From an uncultured Acetatifactor sp. (lineage in GTDB: Bacteria; Bacillota; Clostridia; Lachnospirales; Lachnospiraceae), in assembly GCA_910583845.1 (NCBI GenBank), contig CAJUAB010000011.1, forward strand, positions 1-64,000: 64,000 nucleotides of DNA, given 5' to 3'. The translations under genes and the position numbers were made by a program. The number at the start of each line of letters is the position of its first letter. Within the stretch, counting starts at the first letter, position 1. The notes below the pieces were generated by a model. That model ran no database searches. It saw only the letters and a list, made by a program, of their open reading frames with translations, and had not been told where the DNA came from. Positions 51,200-59,494 of this stretch are shown here, in pieces.

Positions 51200-51213
51200 T
51201 GTAAGCGTTTACA
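51200..51213. promoter_or_regulatory. Catabolite-responsive element (cre) for CcpA
   Basis: TGTAAGCGTTTACA matches the CcpA operator consensus TGNAANCGNTNNCA at all fixed positions and is near-palindromic. It lies about 115-130 bases upstream of the predicted pta start site. In Bacillus, CcpA activates pta and ackA from upstream cre sites, usually closer. The rest of the 386-base gap holds the promoter and A/T-rich DNA. Confidence 0.75.
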
Positions 51214-51293
51214 TGCACATAAGAATCACATTTGCGAGTAATATGAAAGAGACTTTTGTACTTCAAAATATACAATTTAACGCATATTGGTGC

Positions 51294-51322
51294 TTGTTAA
51301 ATTTTTCTATCTCTAGTATAAT
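51294..51322 (+). promoter_or_regulatory. Sigma-A promoter for pta-ackA
   Basis: TTGTTA (51294-51299) and TATAAT (51317-51322) are spaced by 17 bases. The start point near 51329 gives an 80-base leader rich in A and T. Confidence 0.8.
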
Positions 51323-51408
51323 ATAAAAAAGAACGTTTGTTAAGCAAAATTTCGAAATTTTTAAAAAAATATATAAAGATTGCGGCAATTCCGCAGGAAG
51401 GAGAGCAT

Positions 51409-52410
51409 ATGTCATATATTGACACAATCAAGGCACGGGCGAGGCTCGACAAAAAAACCATTGTGCTGCCGGAGACCACAGACAAGAGAACTCTGATAGC
51501 GGCGGCAAAGATTATGGAAGAGGGCATAGCGAACATTATCATGATCGGTGATGAGGAAAAGATCATGGATGGTGCCGGCTGGCTGGAGGTGGATCTGACA
51601 GGTGTGAAGGTGATTAATCCCAAGACTACGGACAGGCTGGATGCCTATGTGGATCTTCTGTATGAAACCAGGAAGTCCAAGGGGATGACGCCGGAGAAGG
51701 CAAGGGAGATTCTGTTAAATGACCCCCTGACTTTTGGAATCGTCATGGTAAAAGCCAACGAGGCGGACGGCATGGTGGCCGGTGCCTGCCATTCCACGGC
51801 CGACACTCTGCGCCCGGCTTTGCAGATCCTGAAGACCGCTCCAGGCGTCAAGCTGGTGTCAGCCTTTTTTGTGATGGATACCCAGTTCAAGGACCAGGGG
51901 GAGGACGGCACCTTTATCTTTGCGGACTGCGGCCTGAATCAGGACCCTACGGCGGAGGAACTGGCCGCCATAGCCGAGACTTCCTCCAGAAGTTTCAAGA
52001 GTCTGGTGGGACCTAAGCCTGTGATCGCCATGCTCAGCCATTCGACCAAGGGCAGCGCCAAGCATGAACTTGTAGACAAGGTGGTGGAGGCCACCCGGAT
52101 TGCTCATGAGCAGTATCCTCAGCTGACGCTGGACGGCGAATTGCAGGTAGACGCGGCGCTGGTTCCGGGCGTAGCAAAGTCCAAGGCCCCCGGCAGCAGC
52201 GTGGGCGGCAAAGCCAATGTGCTTATATTCCCCAATCTGGACGCGGGCAACATCGGTTATAAGCTGGTGCAGAGACTGGGGGGCGCGGAGGCTTACGGCC
52301 CCATGTTGCAGGGTATTGCCAAGCCTGTCAACGATCTGTCCCGCGGATGTTCCTGGCAGGACATTGTAGGCGTCGTCGCGCTGACGGCTGTACAGGCCCA
52401 GCTGGTATAG
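51409..52410 (+). CDS. pta: Phosphate acetyltransferase
   Basis: A 333-residue short-form Pta, cytosolic, converting acetyl-CoA and phosphate to acetyl phosphate and CoA. Family segments: KTIVLPETTDKRTLIAAAKI, GMVAGACHSTADTLRPALQI, FADCGLNQDPTAEELAAIAE and SKAPGSSVGGKANVLIFPNL with the conserved Asp/Arg pockets, and GGAEAYGPMLQGIAKPVND at the end. Length fits the single-domain bacterial enzyme. GGAAGGAGAGCAT lies before ATG 51409. ackA begins 55 bases downstream; together they make ATP and acetate. The promoter and cre site upstream suggest activation by good sugars. Confidence 0.96.
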   Translation: MSYIDTIKARARLDKKTIVLPETTDKRTLIAAAKIMEEGIANIIMIGDEEKIMDGAGWLEVDLTGVKVINPKTTDRLDAYVDLLYETRKSKGMTPEKAREILLNDPLTFGIVMVKANEADGMVAGACHSTADTLRPALQILKTAPGVKLVSAFFVMDTQFKDQGEDGTFIFADCGLNQDPTAEELAAIAETSSRSFKSLVGPKPVIAMLSHSTKGSAKHELVDKVVEATRIAHEQYPQLTLDGELQVDAALVPGVAKSKAPGSSVGGKANVLIFPNLDAGNIGYKLVQRLGGAEAYGPMLQGIAKPVNDLSRGCSWQDIVGVVALTAVQAQLV

Positions 52411-52465
52411 CTGGTATGGTTGGTATAGCGCATCGGGCAATGTAATAAGGAAAGGAAGTCATATC

Positions 52466-53659
52466 ATGAATATTTTAGTAATAAATTGCGGGAGTTCTTC
52501 TCTGAAATTCCAGCTGATTGATTCCGAGTCGGAACAGTGTATTGCCAAGGGACTTTGCGAACGCATCGGTATCGAGGGCAGCCAGATCAGTTATACACCG
52601 GCGGGCGGGGAAAAAGAGCTGCGTGTGACGCCCATGCCGGATCACACAGAGGCGATCCGTCTTGTACTGGAAGCGCTCACGGGCGAGAAGACAGGCGTGG
52701 TGAAGAGTCTGGAGGAAATCGGCGCGGTAGGACACCGTGTGGTGCACGGCGGAGAAAAATTTGCCCAGTCCGTGGTCATAGACGATGAGGTGCTGGCGGC
52801 CATAGAGGCATGCAACGATCTGGCCCCGCTGCACAATCCGGCCAATCTGATCGGAATAAACGCCTGTAGAAAGCTGATGCCCGGTACGCCCATGGTGGCG
52901 GTGTTTGACACGGCTTTTCATCAGACCATGCCGCAGGAAGCCTATATGTATGGGCTGCCGGTGGAATATTACGAGAAATATAAGATCCGCCGCTACGGTT
53001 TCCACGGCACCAGCCATTCCTATGTGTCGAAAAGGGCGGCGGAGGTACTGGGTGTGCCCTGTGATTCTCTGAAAACCATCGTGTGTCATCTGGGCAACGG
53101 CGCCAGTGTATCCGCTGTAAAGAACGGCCGCTGTGTAGACACTTCCATGGGCCTTACTCCCCTGGAGGGTCTGATTATGGGGACCCGGAGCGGCGACATT
53201 GACCCGGCCATCATTGAGTTTCTGGCGCACAAGGAAAATAAGAGTATTGACGAGATTATGAACATTCTGAACAAGAAATCCGGTGTGCTGGGCCTGTCCA
53301 ACAATCTGTCCTCCGACTTCCGTGATTTGGAGGAGGGCTATCACAAAGGGGATGCCTATGCCGACTGCGCCATGAAAACTTTTGCTTACCGCGTGGCAAA
53401 ATATATCGGCGCTTACACTGCTGCCATGAACGGCGTGGACCTGATCTGCTTTACGGCGGGAGTGGGCGAGAACGCCGCTCTGGTGCGCACCATGATCTGT
53501 GAGTATCTGGGTTATCTGGGCGTGACACTGGATCAGGAGGCCAACAAAAAGCGCGGCGAAGACATCGTGATCAGTACCCCGGATTCCCGGACCAGGGTGA
53601 TGGTGATTCCCACCAATGAAGAACTGGCTATTGCCAGAGAGACCGTGCGTCTGGTATAG
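52466..53659 (+). CDS. ackA: Acetate kinase
   Basis: A 397-residue AckA. The start NILVINCGSSSLKFQLID contains the conserved N-x-G-S-S-S-x-K; GHRVVHGGEKF, FDTAFHQTMP and YGFHGTSHSYVSKRAA form the acetate and phosphate sites; LGNGASVSAVKNGRCVDTSM and the C-terminal GVGENAALVR bind the nucleotide. It converts acetyl phosphate and ADP to acetate and ATP. GGAAAGGAAGTCATATC precedes ATG 52466. A terminator closes the operon at 53708-53747. Confidence 0.97.
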   Translation: MNILVINCGSSSLKFQLIDSESEQCIAKGLCERIGIEGSQISYTPAGGEKELRVTPMPDHTEAIRLVLEALTGEKTGVVKSLEEIGAVGHRVVHGGEKFAQSVVIDDEVLAAIEACNDLAPLHNPANLIGINACRKLMPGTPMVAVFDTAFHQTMPQEAYMYGLPVEYYEKYKIRRYGFHGTSHSYVSKRAAEVLGVPCDSLKTIVCHLGNGASVSAVKNGRCVDTSMGLTPLEGLIMGTRSGDIDPAIIEFLAHKENKSIDEIMNILNKKSGVLGLSNNLSSDFRDLEEGYHKGDAYADCAMKTFAYRVAKYIGAYTAAMNGVDLICFTAGVGENAALVRTMICEYLGYLGVTLDQEANKKRGEDIVISTPDSRTRVMVIPTNEELAIARETVRLV

Positions 53660-53707
53660 CCGGAAATCCAACATGGGTTCAGACGGCGCGTGGAAAACAG
53701 AGTAAGA

Positions 53708-53747
53708 AACAACAGAGTCCTCGCCTTGCAGGGATTCTGTTGTTTTT
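53708..53747 (+). terminator. Intrinsic terminator of pta-ackA
   Basis: AACAACAGAGTCC pairs with GGATTCTGTTGTT (one G-T pair) around an 11-base loop, followed by TTTTT. The stem closely resembles the palindromic units at 8751-8846. Confidence 0.88.
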
Positions 53748-53835
53748 AACGGCATTATTTCTGTGTGATCTAGGCTGTTGGACCGGCACAGGGAAACAGG
53801 AGGTTACGGAATTGGAATTGCAGAGAGGAAAAAGG

Positions 53836-55863
53836 ATGAATACAGAGTGCAGATGGAGACTGATGAAATCTTTCCTGTTAAGTCTGGTCATGGTGTTTTT
53901 GCTGCCTTTGGGTGTGCAGGCCCAGGCGGATACCTCCCTTCCCTTTATTTTATCCGAACAGGAAGAAGAGGAAATCAGTATTGTAAGCTGCGATCTGACA
54001 GGGCAGACGGAGCTTGATGTAAAGGCGCAGTCCGGGGCAAGGGCCGCGATACAGGAAGGATTAAAGCAGCACGCGGCCAGTATTGATCTCCGCGCGTACC
54101 GGCTTACATATGATGAGGCGCGGGCGCTGTTGAAGGATGTGATTTACTGGGACGGTTCTTTGTTTTATGTGGAACCGCTGGCGAGCGCGACGCTGTCGGG
54201 AGGGTATGTCATAGAGCTTTGCCCGAGGTATATCGAGCATGAAGCCGAAGTGGAAAAAGCGCTCAAAAGAGCGGTCAGGGAATCCATAACCTCAGATATG
54301 AGCGACATACAGAAGATGCTGGCTTTACACAATTGGCTGGCGGTAAATTGCAGCTACGACTACACTTATAGTAACTATACCGTTTATGACGCGCTGGTGA
54401 CGGGAAGCGCTGTCTGCCAGGGTTACAAAGACTCGTACGAGATGATGCTCAGATATGTGGGCATATTGGAGGTGGGAACGGCCACCGGCGGAAATCATAC
54501 CTGGAATCAGGTCAAGGTAGACGGGCATTGGTTTAATATAGACGTCACATGGGATTCCAATGCAATAGAAAACGCGCCGTTCGGACAGATGTACTATGGC
54601 AATTTCATGATCAGTGACAGTCAGCTGCTGAAAAATCATACGCTGGAATCACAGGATCATGCATGCACGGACACGCGGTATGATGAGGGCGGATGGTGGA
54701 ACGCCGGCGGAAGAGAGGTTTGCAGCGCAGCTGTGCCTGTAAGCGGGGCAGGCAGTTATCGGCTGGGATATGACGGATCAGAAATGAGTTTGATTTACCG
54801 TACGGAAGCAACCGGCAAGGAAAGGGTAATGCGTGTATTTGACAATGCGGTCTGGGGATACAGGAACGGTAATTACTATGAATATTACCCGTACTGCTTC
54901 GGGGTTCTGCAGCGCGTTGGCAGGACGACCTTTCTGAACGATACCAAGAGTGTTTATCGGATTACAGACGATGGAAATGTTTCGGTTATCTACACCTATG
55001 AGGGAATGGATGGCAGAAATATTTTCGGCATGCGGGCCAAAAACGGAAAACTGGAACTTCAGATCGGATACAGACCGTATGAGACGGAGATCCGAACCGT
55101 CACTCTGGAATCATACATTGAAGAGGAGGCAGATGTCACGGCCTTTGTGAAAAGATTGTACACTGTCTGCCTGGGCAGGCCTTATGATGAAAAGGGTCTG
55201 AACGACTGGGTCGGGCAGCTGGAGTCCCAGACCCAATCTGCCGCTGAGGTGGCGCAGGGGTTTTTCTTCAGTGATGAATTTACGCAAAAAGAGTATGATG
55301 ACAGTGAATATCTGCATCTTCTGTATCAGACCATGTTTGACCGGAGCGCGGATCAGGCCGGGATGGAGGAATGGCTTGACAGATTGGAAAACGGAGTGAG
55401 CCGTTTGTATGTTTTCCGGGGATTTGCGGAATCGGATGAGTTCACAAATTTGTGTGACAGATATGACGTAATACGAGGGAGTGTGGACGTCACGGCCTGG
55501 CGGGATCAAAATCCCGGCGCGACGGGATTTATAGCCCGGCTGTACACTAAGATGCTGGGCAGGAGATTTGACGAGGACGGACTGGAGGATTGGTGCAGGA
55601 CATATCTGACAGGGGAGAAAACCATAGAAGAGATTGCCTCAGACGGATTCCTGCATTCTCAGGAGCTGATTAACCAGAACATTCCGGACGAAGAATTTGT
55701 GCGGCGGATGTATCAGACCTTTTTAAACAGGCAGCCGGATTCCGCGGGATTTGCGGATTGGGTAGCAAGGCTTAAGACAGGAGAGGAGAACAGGGATACG
55801 CTTGTGTACGGTTTTACCAAGTCTCAGGAGTTCGGCGCGCTCAAAGCATCTTATGGCCTTTGA
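53836..55863 (+). CDS. Secreted transglutaminase-like protein with four DUF4214 repeats
   Basis: A 675-residue exported protein. Residues 1-31 form a signal peptide (LMKSFLLSLVMVFLLPLGVQ, then AQA). A transglutaminase/protease-like domain follows with the triad Cys about 194 (SAVCQGYK), His about 221 (GNHTWNQV) and Asp about 236 (NIDVTWD). A beta-rich region of some 170 residues comes next, then four DUF4214 units (about 432-480, 491-545, 560-615, 620-670), each with a (L/M)-Y-x-x-x-(L/F)-x-R core and D-x-x-G-x-x-(D/E)-W. DUF4214 repeats occur in surface proteins of gut clostridia and may bind glycans. GAGAGGAAAAAGG precedes ATG 53836. Confidence 0.88.
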   Translation: MNTECRWRLMKSFLLSLVMVFLLPLGVQAQADTSLPFILSEQEEEEISIVSCDLTGQTELDVKAQSGARAAIQEGLKQHAASIDLRAYRLTYDEARALLKDVIYWDGSLFYVEPLASATLSGGYVIELCPRYIEHEAEVEKALKRAVRESITSDMSDIQKMLALHNWLAVNCSYDYTYSNYTVYDALVTGSAVCQGYKDSYEMMLRYVGILEVGTATGGNHTWNQVKVDGHWFNIDVTWDSNAIENAPFGQMYYGNFMISDSQLLKNHTLESQDHACTDTRYDEGGWWNAGGREVCSAAVPVSGAGSYRLGYDGSEMSLIYRTEATGKERVMRVFDNAVWGYRNGNYYEYYPYCFGVLQRVGRTTFLNDTKSVYRITDDGNVSVIYTYEGMDGRNIFGMRAKNGKLELQIGYRPYETEIRTVTLESYIEEEADVTAFVKRLYTVCLGRPYDEKGLNDWVGQLESQTQSAAEVAQGFFFSDEFTQKEYDDSEYLHLLYQTMFDRSADQAGMEEWLDRLENGVSRLYVFRGFAESDEFTNLCDRYDVIRGSVDVTAWRDQNPGATGFIARLYTKMLGRRFDEDGLEDWCRTYLTGEKTIEEIASDGFLHSQELINQNIPDEEFVRRMYQTFLNRQPDSAGFADWVARLKTGEENRDTLVYGFTKSQEFGALKASYGL

Positions 55864-55883
55864 ATCATTTTTCGAAAAAATAC

Positions 55884-55912
55884 TTGACACATACTCCTTT
55901 ATGGAGTAGTAT
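55884..55912 (+). promoter_or_regulatory. Sigma-A promoter of the trp operon
   Basis: A perfect TTGACA (55884-55889) and TAGTAT (55907-55912) are 17 bases apart. The transcript would start near 55919, immediately before the T-box leader. Confidence 0.85.
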
Positions 55913-55919
55913 GGAAAAA

Positions 55920-56214
55920 ATGAATAGCGGAACACAAACCGTTGAAGTGGAGATAAAAACAGTAGATGCGCTTACAGAGAGACCGGATGCTGAGAAAGGT
56001 CGGAAATGCAGGCTGTTAAATGGACCACTGAGGGCATGAGGAAAGGCTTTGTTTCAGAGCCGAGTATTTCATGACGTACGCATACGTCAGTTGCAGGGGA
56101 TATGTTGGTATCCTGAAAGAGCATGCTGTCATAGCATGAATCAAGGTGGCACCGCGGGGAAAGTGTATTCACCCGTCCTTGACAGAAGGTATATCTGTCA
56201 GGGACGGTTTTTTT
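55920..56214 (+). ncRNA. Tryptophan T-box leader
   Basis: The leader shows the T-box sequence AAGGTGGCACCGCGG at about 56143-56157, a stem I region with AGAGAGACCGG and GCTGAGAAAGGTCGG, and a terminator. The free bulge TGGC pairs with a tRNA ending in GCCA; bacterial tRNA-Trp has G as discriminator, so the match fits. TGG at 56021-56023 in the stem I internal loop is the likely specifier codon. Uncharged tRNA-Trp would favour the antiterminator and switch on trpEGDCFBA. This fills most of the 407-base gap before trpE. Confidence 0.92.
56173..56214 (+). terminator. T-box regulated terminator
   Basis: CCGTCC-TTGACAG pairs with CTGTCA-GGGACGG, with one unpaired base, and is followed by TTTTTTT. 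The 5' arm overlaps the segment that pairs with the T-box sequence in the antiterminator. Confidence 0.92.
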
Positions 56215-56270
56215 GTGTTCCGGAACCGTGTCCGGCAGACAAAGGAGAGCAGGAATGGAGGGAAAAGCGC

Positions 56271-57749
56271 ATGATGATCAGACCAACCTTGGAGGAAGTA
56301 AAGCGGATGATGTCACAGGATAATTTTGGAGTGATTCCCGTCAGCACGGAGATTTTTTCCGACAGCACTACACCGGTGGAAGTGCTGCGCAGGCTGAAGG
56401 CTGTCAGCAGACATGTCTATCTGCTGGAGAGCGCGGAGGCGGATAAAAAGTGGGGACGATATTCCTTCCTGGGATATGATCCGGCCATGTCTGTCAGCTG
56501 TTCTGACGGGCAGGTGACGATCAGGACTCCCATGCTGACCCGGAGCCTGCCGGATAATCCCCGGCGGTATATCCGGGAGATTCTGAAGGAAAACAGAAGC
56601 CCGCGGCTGGAATATCTGCCTGGCTTTACCGGCGGGCTGGTGGGATATTTCTCTTATGATTATATCAAGTACAGCGAGCCGACATTAAAACTTGACGCGG
56701 AGGATGAAGAGGGCTTCCCGGATGTGGATCTGATGCTCTTTGACAGAGTGATTGCCTTTGACAACGATCGCCAGAAGATCGTGCTGATCGTCAATATGAA
56801 GACGGAAGACCTGGAGACCGGTTACCAGAAAGCCCTGCGGGATCTGGAAAATATGAAAGCCCTGGTGGAGCGGGGGGAAAAGCCGCCTGTTCCGCCCCTG
56901 CGGCTGCTGAGTGATTTCCGGCCGCTGTTCGACGAGGCGTGTTACTGCGATATGGTCAGGAGGGCGAAACAATATATCAGGGAGGGGGAGATCTTTCAGG
57001 TGGTGTTGTCCAACCGCCTGGAGGCACAGATGGAGGGGAGCCTTTTAAATGCATACCGGGCGCTGCGGACGTTGAATCCGTCTCCCTATATGTTCTATCT
57101 TTCCGGTCAGGACGGCGAGATTGCGGGGGCAAGCCCCGAGACCCTGGTCAAACTGGAAAATGGCATACTTCATACTTTTCCGCTGGCGGGCACCAGGCCC
57201 CGGGGCAGGGACGAGGCGGAGGACATGGCGCTGGAGAGAGAACTTCTGGCAGACGAAAAAGAACGGGCGGAACACAATATGCTGGTGGATCTGGGACGCA
57301 ATGATATTGGAAAAATAAGTGTCATCGGAAGTGTGCAGGTTGAGAAATACATGTCTGTGGAGCGGTATTCTCATGTGATGCATATCGGCTCCACAGTCAG
57401 CGGGCAGATTGCGGAGGGCAGGGACGCGCTGGACGCGGTGGATGCCATCCTGCCTGCGGGGACTCTGTCCGGAGCTCCCAAGCTGCGGGCCTGCGAGATT
57501 ATCAATGAACTGGAAAACAACAAGCGGGGGATTTACGGCGGCGCTATAGGATATCTTTCCTTCACCGGGAATCTGGACACCTGCATCGCCATACGCCTGG
57601 CTTTTTCCAAAAATGGCCGGGTATTTATCCGTTCCGGGGCCGGAATCGTGGCGGACAGTGTGCCTGAAAAAGAATACCGTGAGTGCGCGCAGAAAGCGGC
57701 GGCAGTGAAAAATGCCATACAGATGGCCTGCGAGATGCAGACAGAATAA
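56271..57749 (+). CDS. trpE: Anthranilate synthase component I
   Basis: A 492-residue TrpE, which with TrpG makes anthranilate from chorismate and glutamine. The N-terminal tryptophan-binding LLES motif for feedback inhibition is kept (YLLESAEADKKWGRYSFLG, about residues 46-64). The chorismate domain has LAGTRPRGRDEAEDMALERE, the MHIGSTVSGQ strand, AGTLSGAPKLRACEIINELE and GAIGYLSFTGNLD. AGGGAAAAGCGC with GGAGGG seven bases upstream supports ATG 56271; ATG 56274 is next in frame. It is the first gene after the T-box. Confidence 0.97.
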   Translation: MMIRPTLEEVKRMMSQDNFGVIPVSTEIFSDSTTPVEVLRRLKAVSRHVYLLESAEADKKWGRYSFLGYDPAMSVSCSDGQVTIRTPMLTRSLPDNPRRYIREILKENRSPRLEYLPGFTGGLVGYFSYDYIKYSEPTLKLDAEDEEGFPDVDLMLFDRVIAFDNDRQKIVLIVNMKTEDLETGYQKALRDLENMKALVERGEKPPVPPLRLLSDFRPLFDEACYCDMVRRAKQYIREGEIFQVVLSNRLEAQMEGSLLNAYRALRTLNPSPYMFYLSGQDGEIAGASPETLVKLENGILHTFPLAGTRPRGRDEAEDMALERELLADEKERAEHNMLVDLGRNDIGKISVIGSVQVEKYMSVERYSHVMHIGSTVSGQIAEGRDALDAVDAILPAGTLSGAPKLRACEIINELENNKRGIYGGAIGYLSFTGNLDTCIAIRLAFSKNGRVFIRSGAGIVADSVPEKEYRECAQKAAAVKNAIQMACEMQTE

Positions 57750-57767
57750 TGCAGGGAGGTGGTTATT

Positions 57768-58343
57768 ATGGTACTGCTTATTGACAATTATGACAGTTTT
57801 ACTTACAACGTGTACCAGCTGATGGGCTCCGTTGATCCGGATATCAGAGTGATCCGGAACGACGAGATGACCATAAAAGAGATAGAGATGCTTTCGCCCG
57901 ACCATATCGTGATATCACCGGGGCCGGGAAAGCCCCGGAACGCAGGAATCTGCGAGGAGGTGATCCGCTGTTTTCAGGGGAGAATCCCTGTTCTGGGAAT
58001 CTGCCTGGGCCATCAGGCCGTCTGTGAAGTATATGGGGCAGCCGTCACCTATGCAAGAGAACTGATGCACGGGAAACAGTCTGTTGTCACATTAGACTGT
58101 GACAGCCGTCTGTTCAGGGGAATGGATGGGCAGATCACGGTGGCAAGATATCATTCCCTGGCGGCAGATCCCGGGACCATGCCGGACTGCCTGCGGGTCA
58201 CGGCGGTTACGGAAGACGGGGAGGTCATGGCGGTGCAGCATAGAAGCTATCCCATATATGGGGTGCAGTTTCATCCGGAGTCGGTATTGACACCTCGGGG
58301 GAGAGACATTGTGAAGAATTTTCTGGCAGAGGATATGGGCTGA
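57768..58343 (+). CDS. trpG: Anthranilate synthase component II (glutamine amidotransferase)
   Basis: A 191-residue class I amidotransferase that feeds ammonia to TrpE. The Cys nucleophile is in GICLGHQAVCEVYG (about residues 79-92) and the His-Glu pair in VQFHPESVLT; the oxyanion loop is SPGPGKP. It starts MVLLIDNYDSFTYNV; GCAGGGAGGTGG supports ATG 57768, with GTG 57759 possible in frame. It lies 18 bases after trpE and is not fused to trpD. In some clostridia this subunit also serves folate synthesis, but no pab genes occur here. Confidence 0.96.
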   Translation: MVLLIDNYDSFTYNVYQLMGSVDPDIRVIRNDEMTIKEIEMLSPDHIVISPGPGKPRNAGICEEVIRCFQGRIPVLGICLGHQAVCEVYGAAVTYARELMHGKQSVVTLDCDSRLFRGMDGQITVARYHSLAADPGTMPDCLRVTAVTEDGEVMAVQHRSYPIYGVQFHPESVLTPRGRDIVKNFLAEDMG

Positions 58344-58370
58344 TTATCGGGCGGACAGGGAGAGGAGAAT

Positions 58371-59423
58371 ATGATGATCGGAGAGGCAATCATTAAGTTA
58401 AGCAAAAAGGAAGATATCGGCTATGAGATGGCCAAGGCAGTTATGAATGAGATTATGAGCGGGGAAGCGTCAGATGTACAAAAAAGCGCTTATCTCACAG
58501 CCCTGTCCATGAAGGGGGAGACGATTGAGGAAATCACAGGTTCGGCGGAAGAGATGCGCCGCCATGCCACCAGGCTGCTTCACGAACAGGATGTGCTGGA
58601 GATTGTGGGCACCGGCGGCGACGGTTCCAACTCCTTTAATATTTCCACTACGGCGGCTCTGGTGATATCCGCCGCCGGTGTGCCTGTGGCGAAACACGGG
58701 AACCGGGCGGCCAGTTCCAGATCCGGGGCGGCGGACTGCCTGGAGGCCCTGGGAGTCAATATTGCGCTGGAACCCCGGCAGAGTCTGAACCTGTTGAATA
58801 AAATCCATATCTGTTTTCTGTTTGCGCAGAAATATCACAGCGCCATGAGGTATGTGGGACCCATTCGCAAAGAACTGGGTATACGCACGGTGTTCAATAT
58901 TCTGGGGCCCCTCACCAATCCGGCCGGAGCCAACATGGAGGTGCTGGGGGTCTATGATGCGTCGCTGGTGGAGGTGCTGGCGGAGGTGCTGCGGAATCTG
59001 GGCGTAATCAGGGGGATGGTGGTATACGGACAGGAACGCCTGGATGAGATATCCGTATGCGCCCCCACCACTGTCTGTGAAATTCGGGATAAGAAGTTGA
59101 AAAAGTATGTAATCACGCCGGAGCAGCTGGGCCTTAAGCGATATGAGAAGGGGCAGCTGCTGGGAGGCACGGCGGAGGAGAATGCCGCTATCACCAGGGC
59201 TGTCCTGAGCGGGCAGGAGCGGGGGGCCAGGCGGGACGCGGTGTTGATCAACGCGGCAGCAGGCCTGTATGTGGCGGACCGGGTGGCGGATTTGCAGGCC
59301 GGGGTGGAACTGGCGAAGGAATTGATTGACAGCGGGAGAGCGCAGGAACAGCTGGAACGGTTTGTGAAGGAATCCCGGGAACTTGCGCTGGATTCCGGTT
59401 TTTCCGGGGCAGAGCGTGTCTGA
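58371..59423 (+). CDS. trpD: Anthranilate phosphoribosyltransferase
   Basis: A 350-residue TrpD joining anthranilate to PRPP. The PRPP loop is GTGGDGSNSFNIST (about residues 80-93), the anthranilate site KHGNRAASSRSGAADCLEAL, and IRTVFNILGPLTNPA a further family block; VYGQERLDEISV is the metal region. GAGAGGAGAAT precedes two possible starts, ATG 58371 and 58374. The gap of 69 bases to trpC is the longest in the operon and contains copy 2 of the palindromic leader element. Confidence 0.97.
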   Translation: MMIGEAIIKLSKKEDIGYEMAKAVMNEIMSGEASDVQKSAYLTALSMKGETIEEITGSAEEMRRHATRLLHEQDVLEIVGTGGDGSNSFNISTTAALVISAAGVPVAKHGNRAASSRSGAADCLEALGVNIALEPRQSLNLLNKIHICFLFAQKYHSAMRYVGPIRKELGIRTVFNILGPLTNPAGANMEVLGVYDASLVEVLAEVLRNLGVIRGMVVYGQERLDEISVCAPTTVCEIRDKKLKKYVITPEQLGLKRYEKGQLLGGTAEENAAITRAVLSGQERGARRDAVLINAAAGLYVADRVADLQAGVELAKELIDSGRAQEQLERFVKESRELALDSGFSGAERV

Positions 59424-59443
59424 AAGCAGAGCGCCCGGGTATT

Positions 59444-59494
59444 GATTGGAGCAATACCGCAGGCCGTGCCGGCGGTATGCGGGAAAGGGGAAAT
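59444..59494 (+). repeat. Palindromic leader element, copy 2 (includes ribosome site)
   Basis: ATACCGC and GCGGTAT form a perfect 7-bp outer stem, with GGC-CGT-GCC inside. The copy in front of the ACT gene (47885-47935) matches at about 40 of 51 bases. It ends with GGGAAAGGGG, which is the trpC ribosome site, so it occupies nearly the whole trpD-trpC gap. Confidence 0.75.

Noticed and set aside
51180..51326. 48-codon GTG ORF with AGGGAG upstream
   Set aside because: It runs through the cre site and the pta promoter and ends inside the -10 region, so coding is unlikely.
52475..53755. 426-codon minus-strand ORF opposite ackA
   Set aside because: It is a mirror of acetate kinase codon bias; no motif supports it. 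The same holds for the long minus frames opposite trpB, the PFL-family gene and polA.
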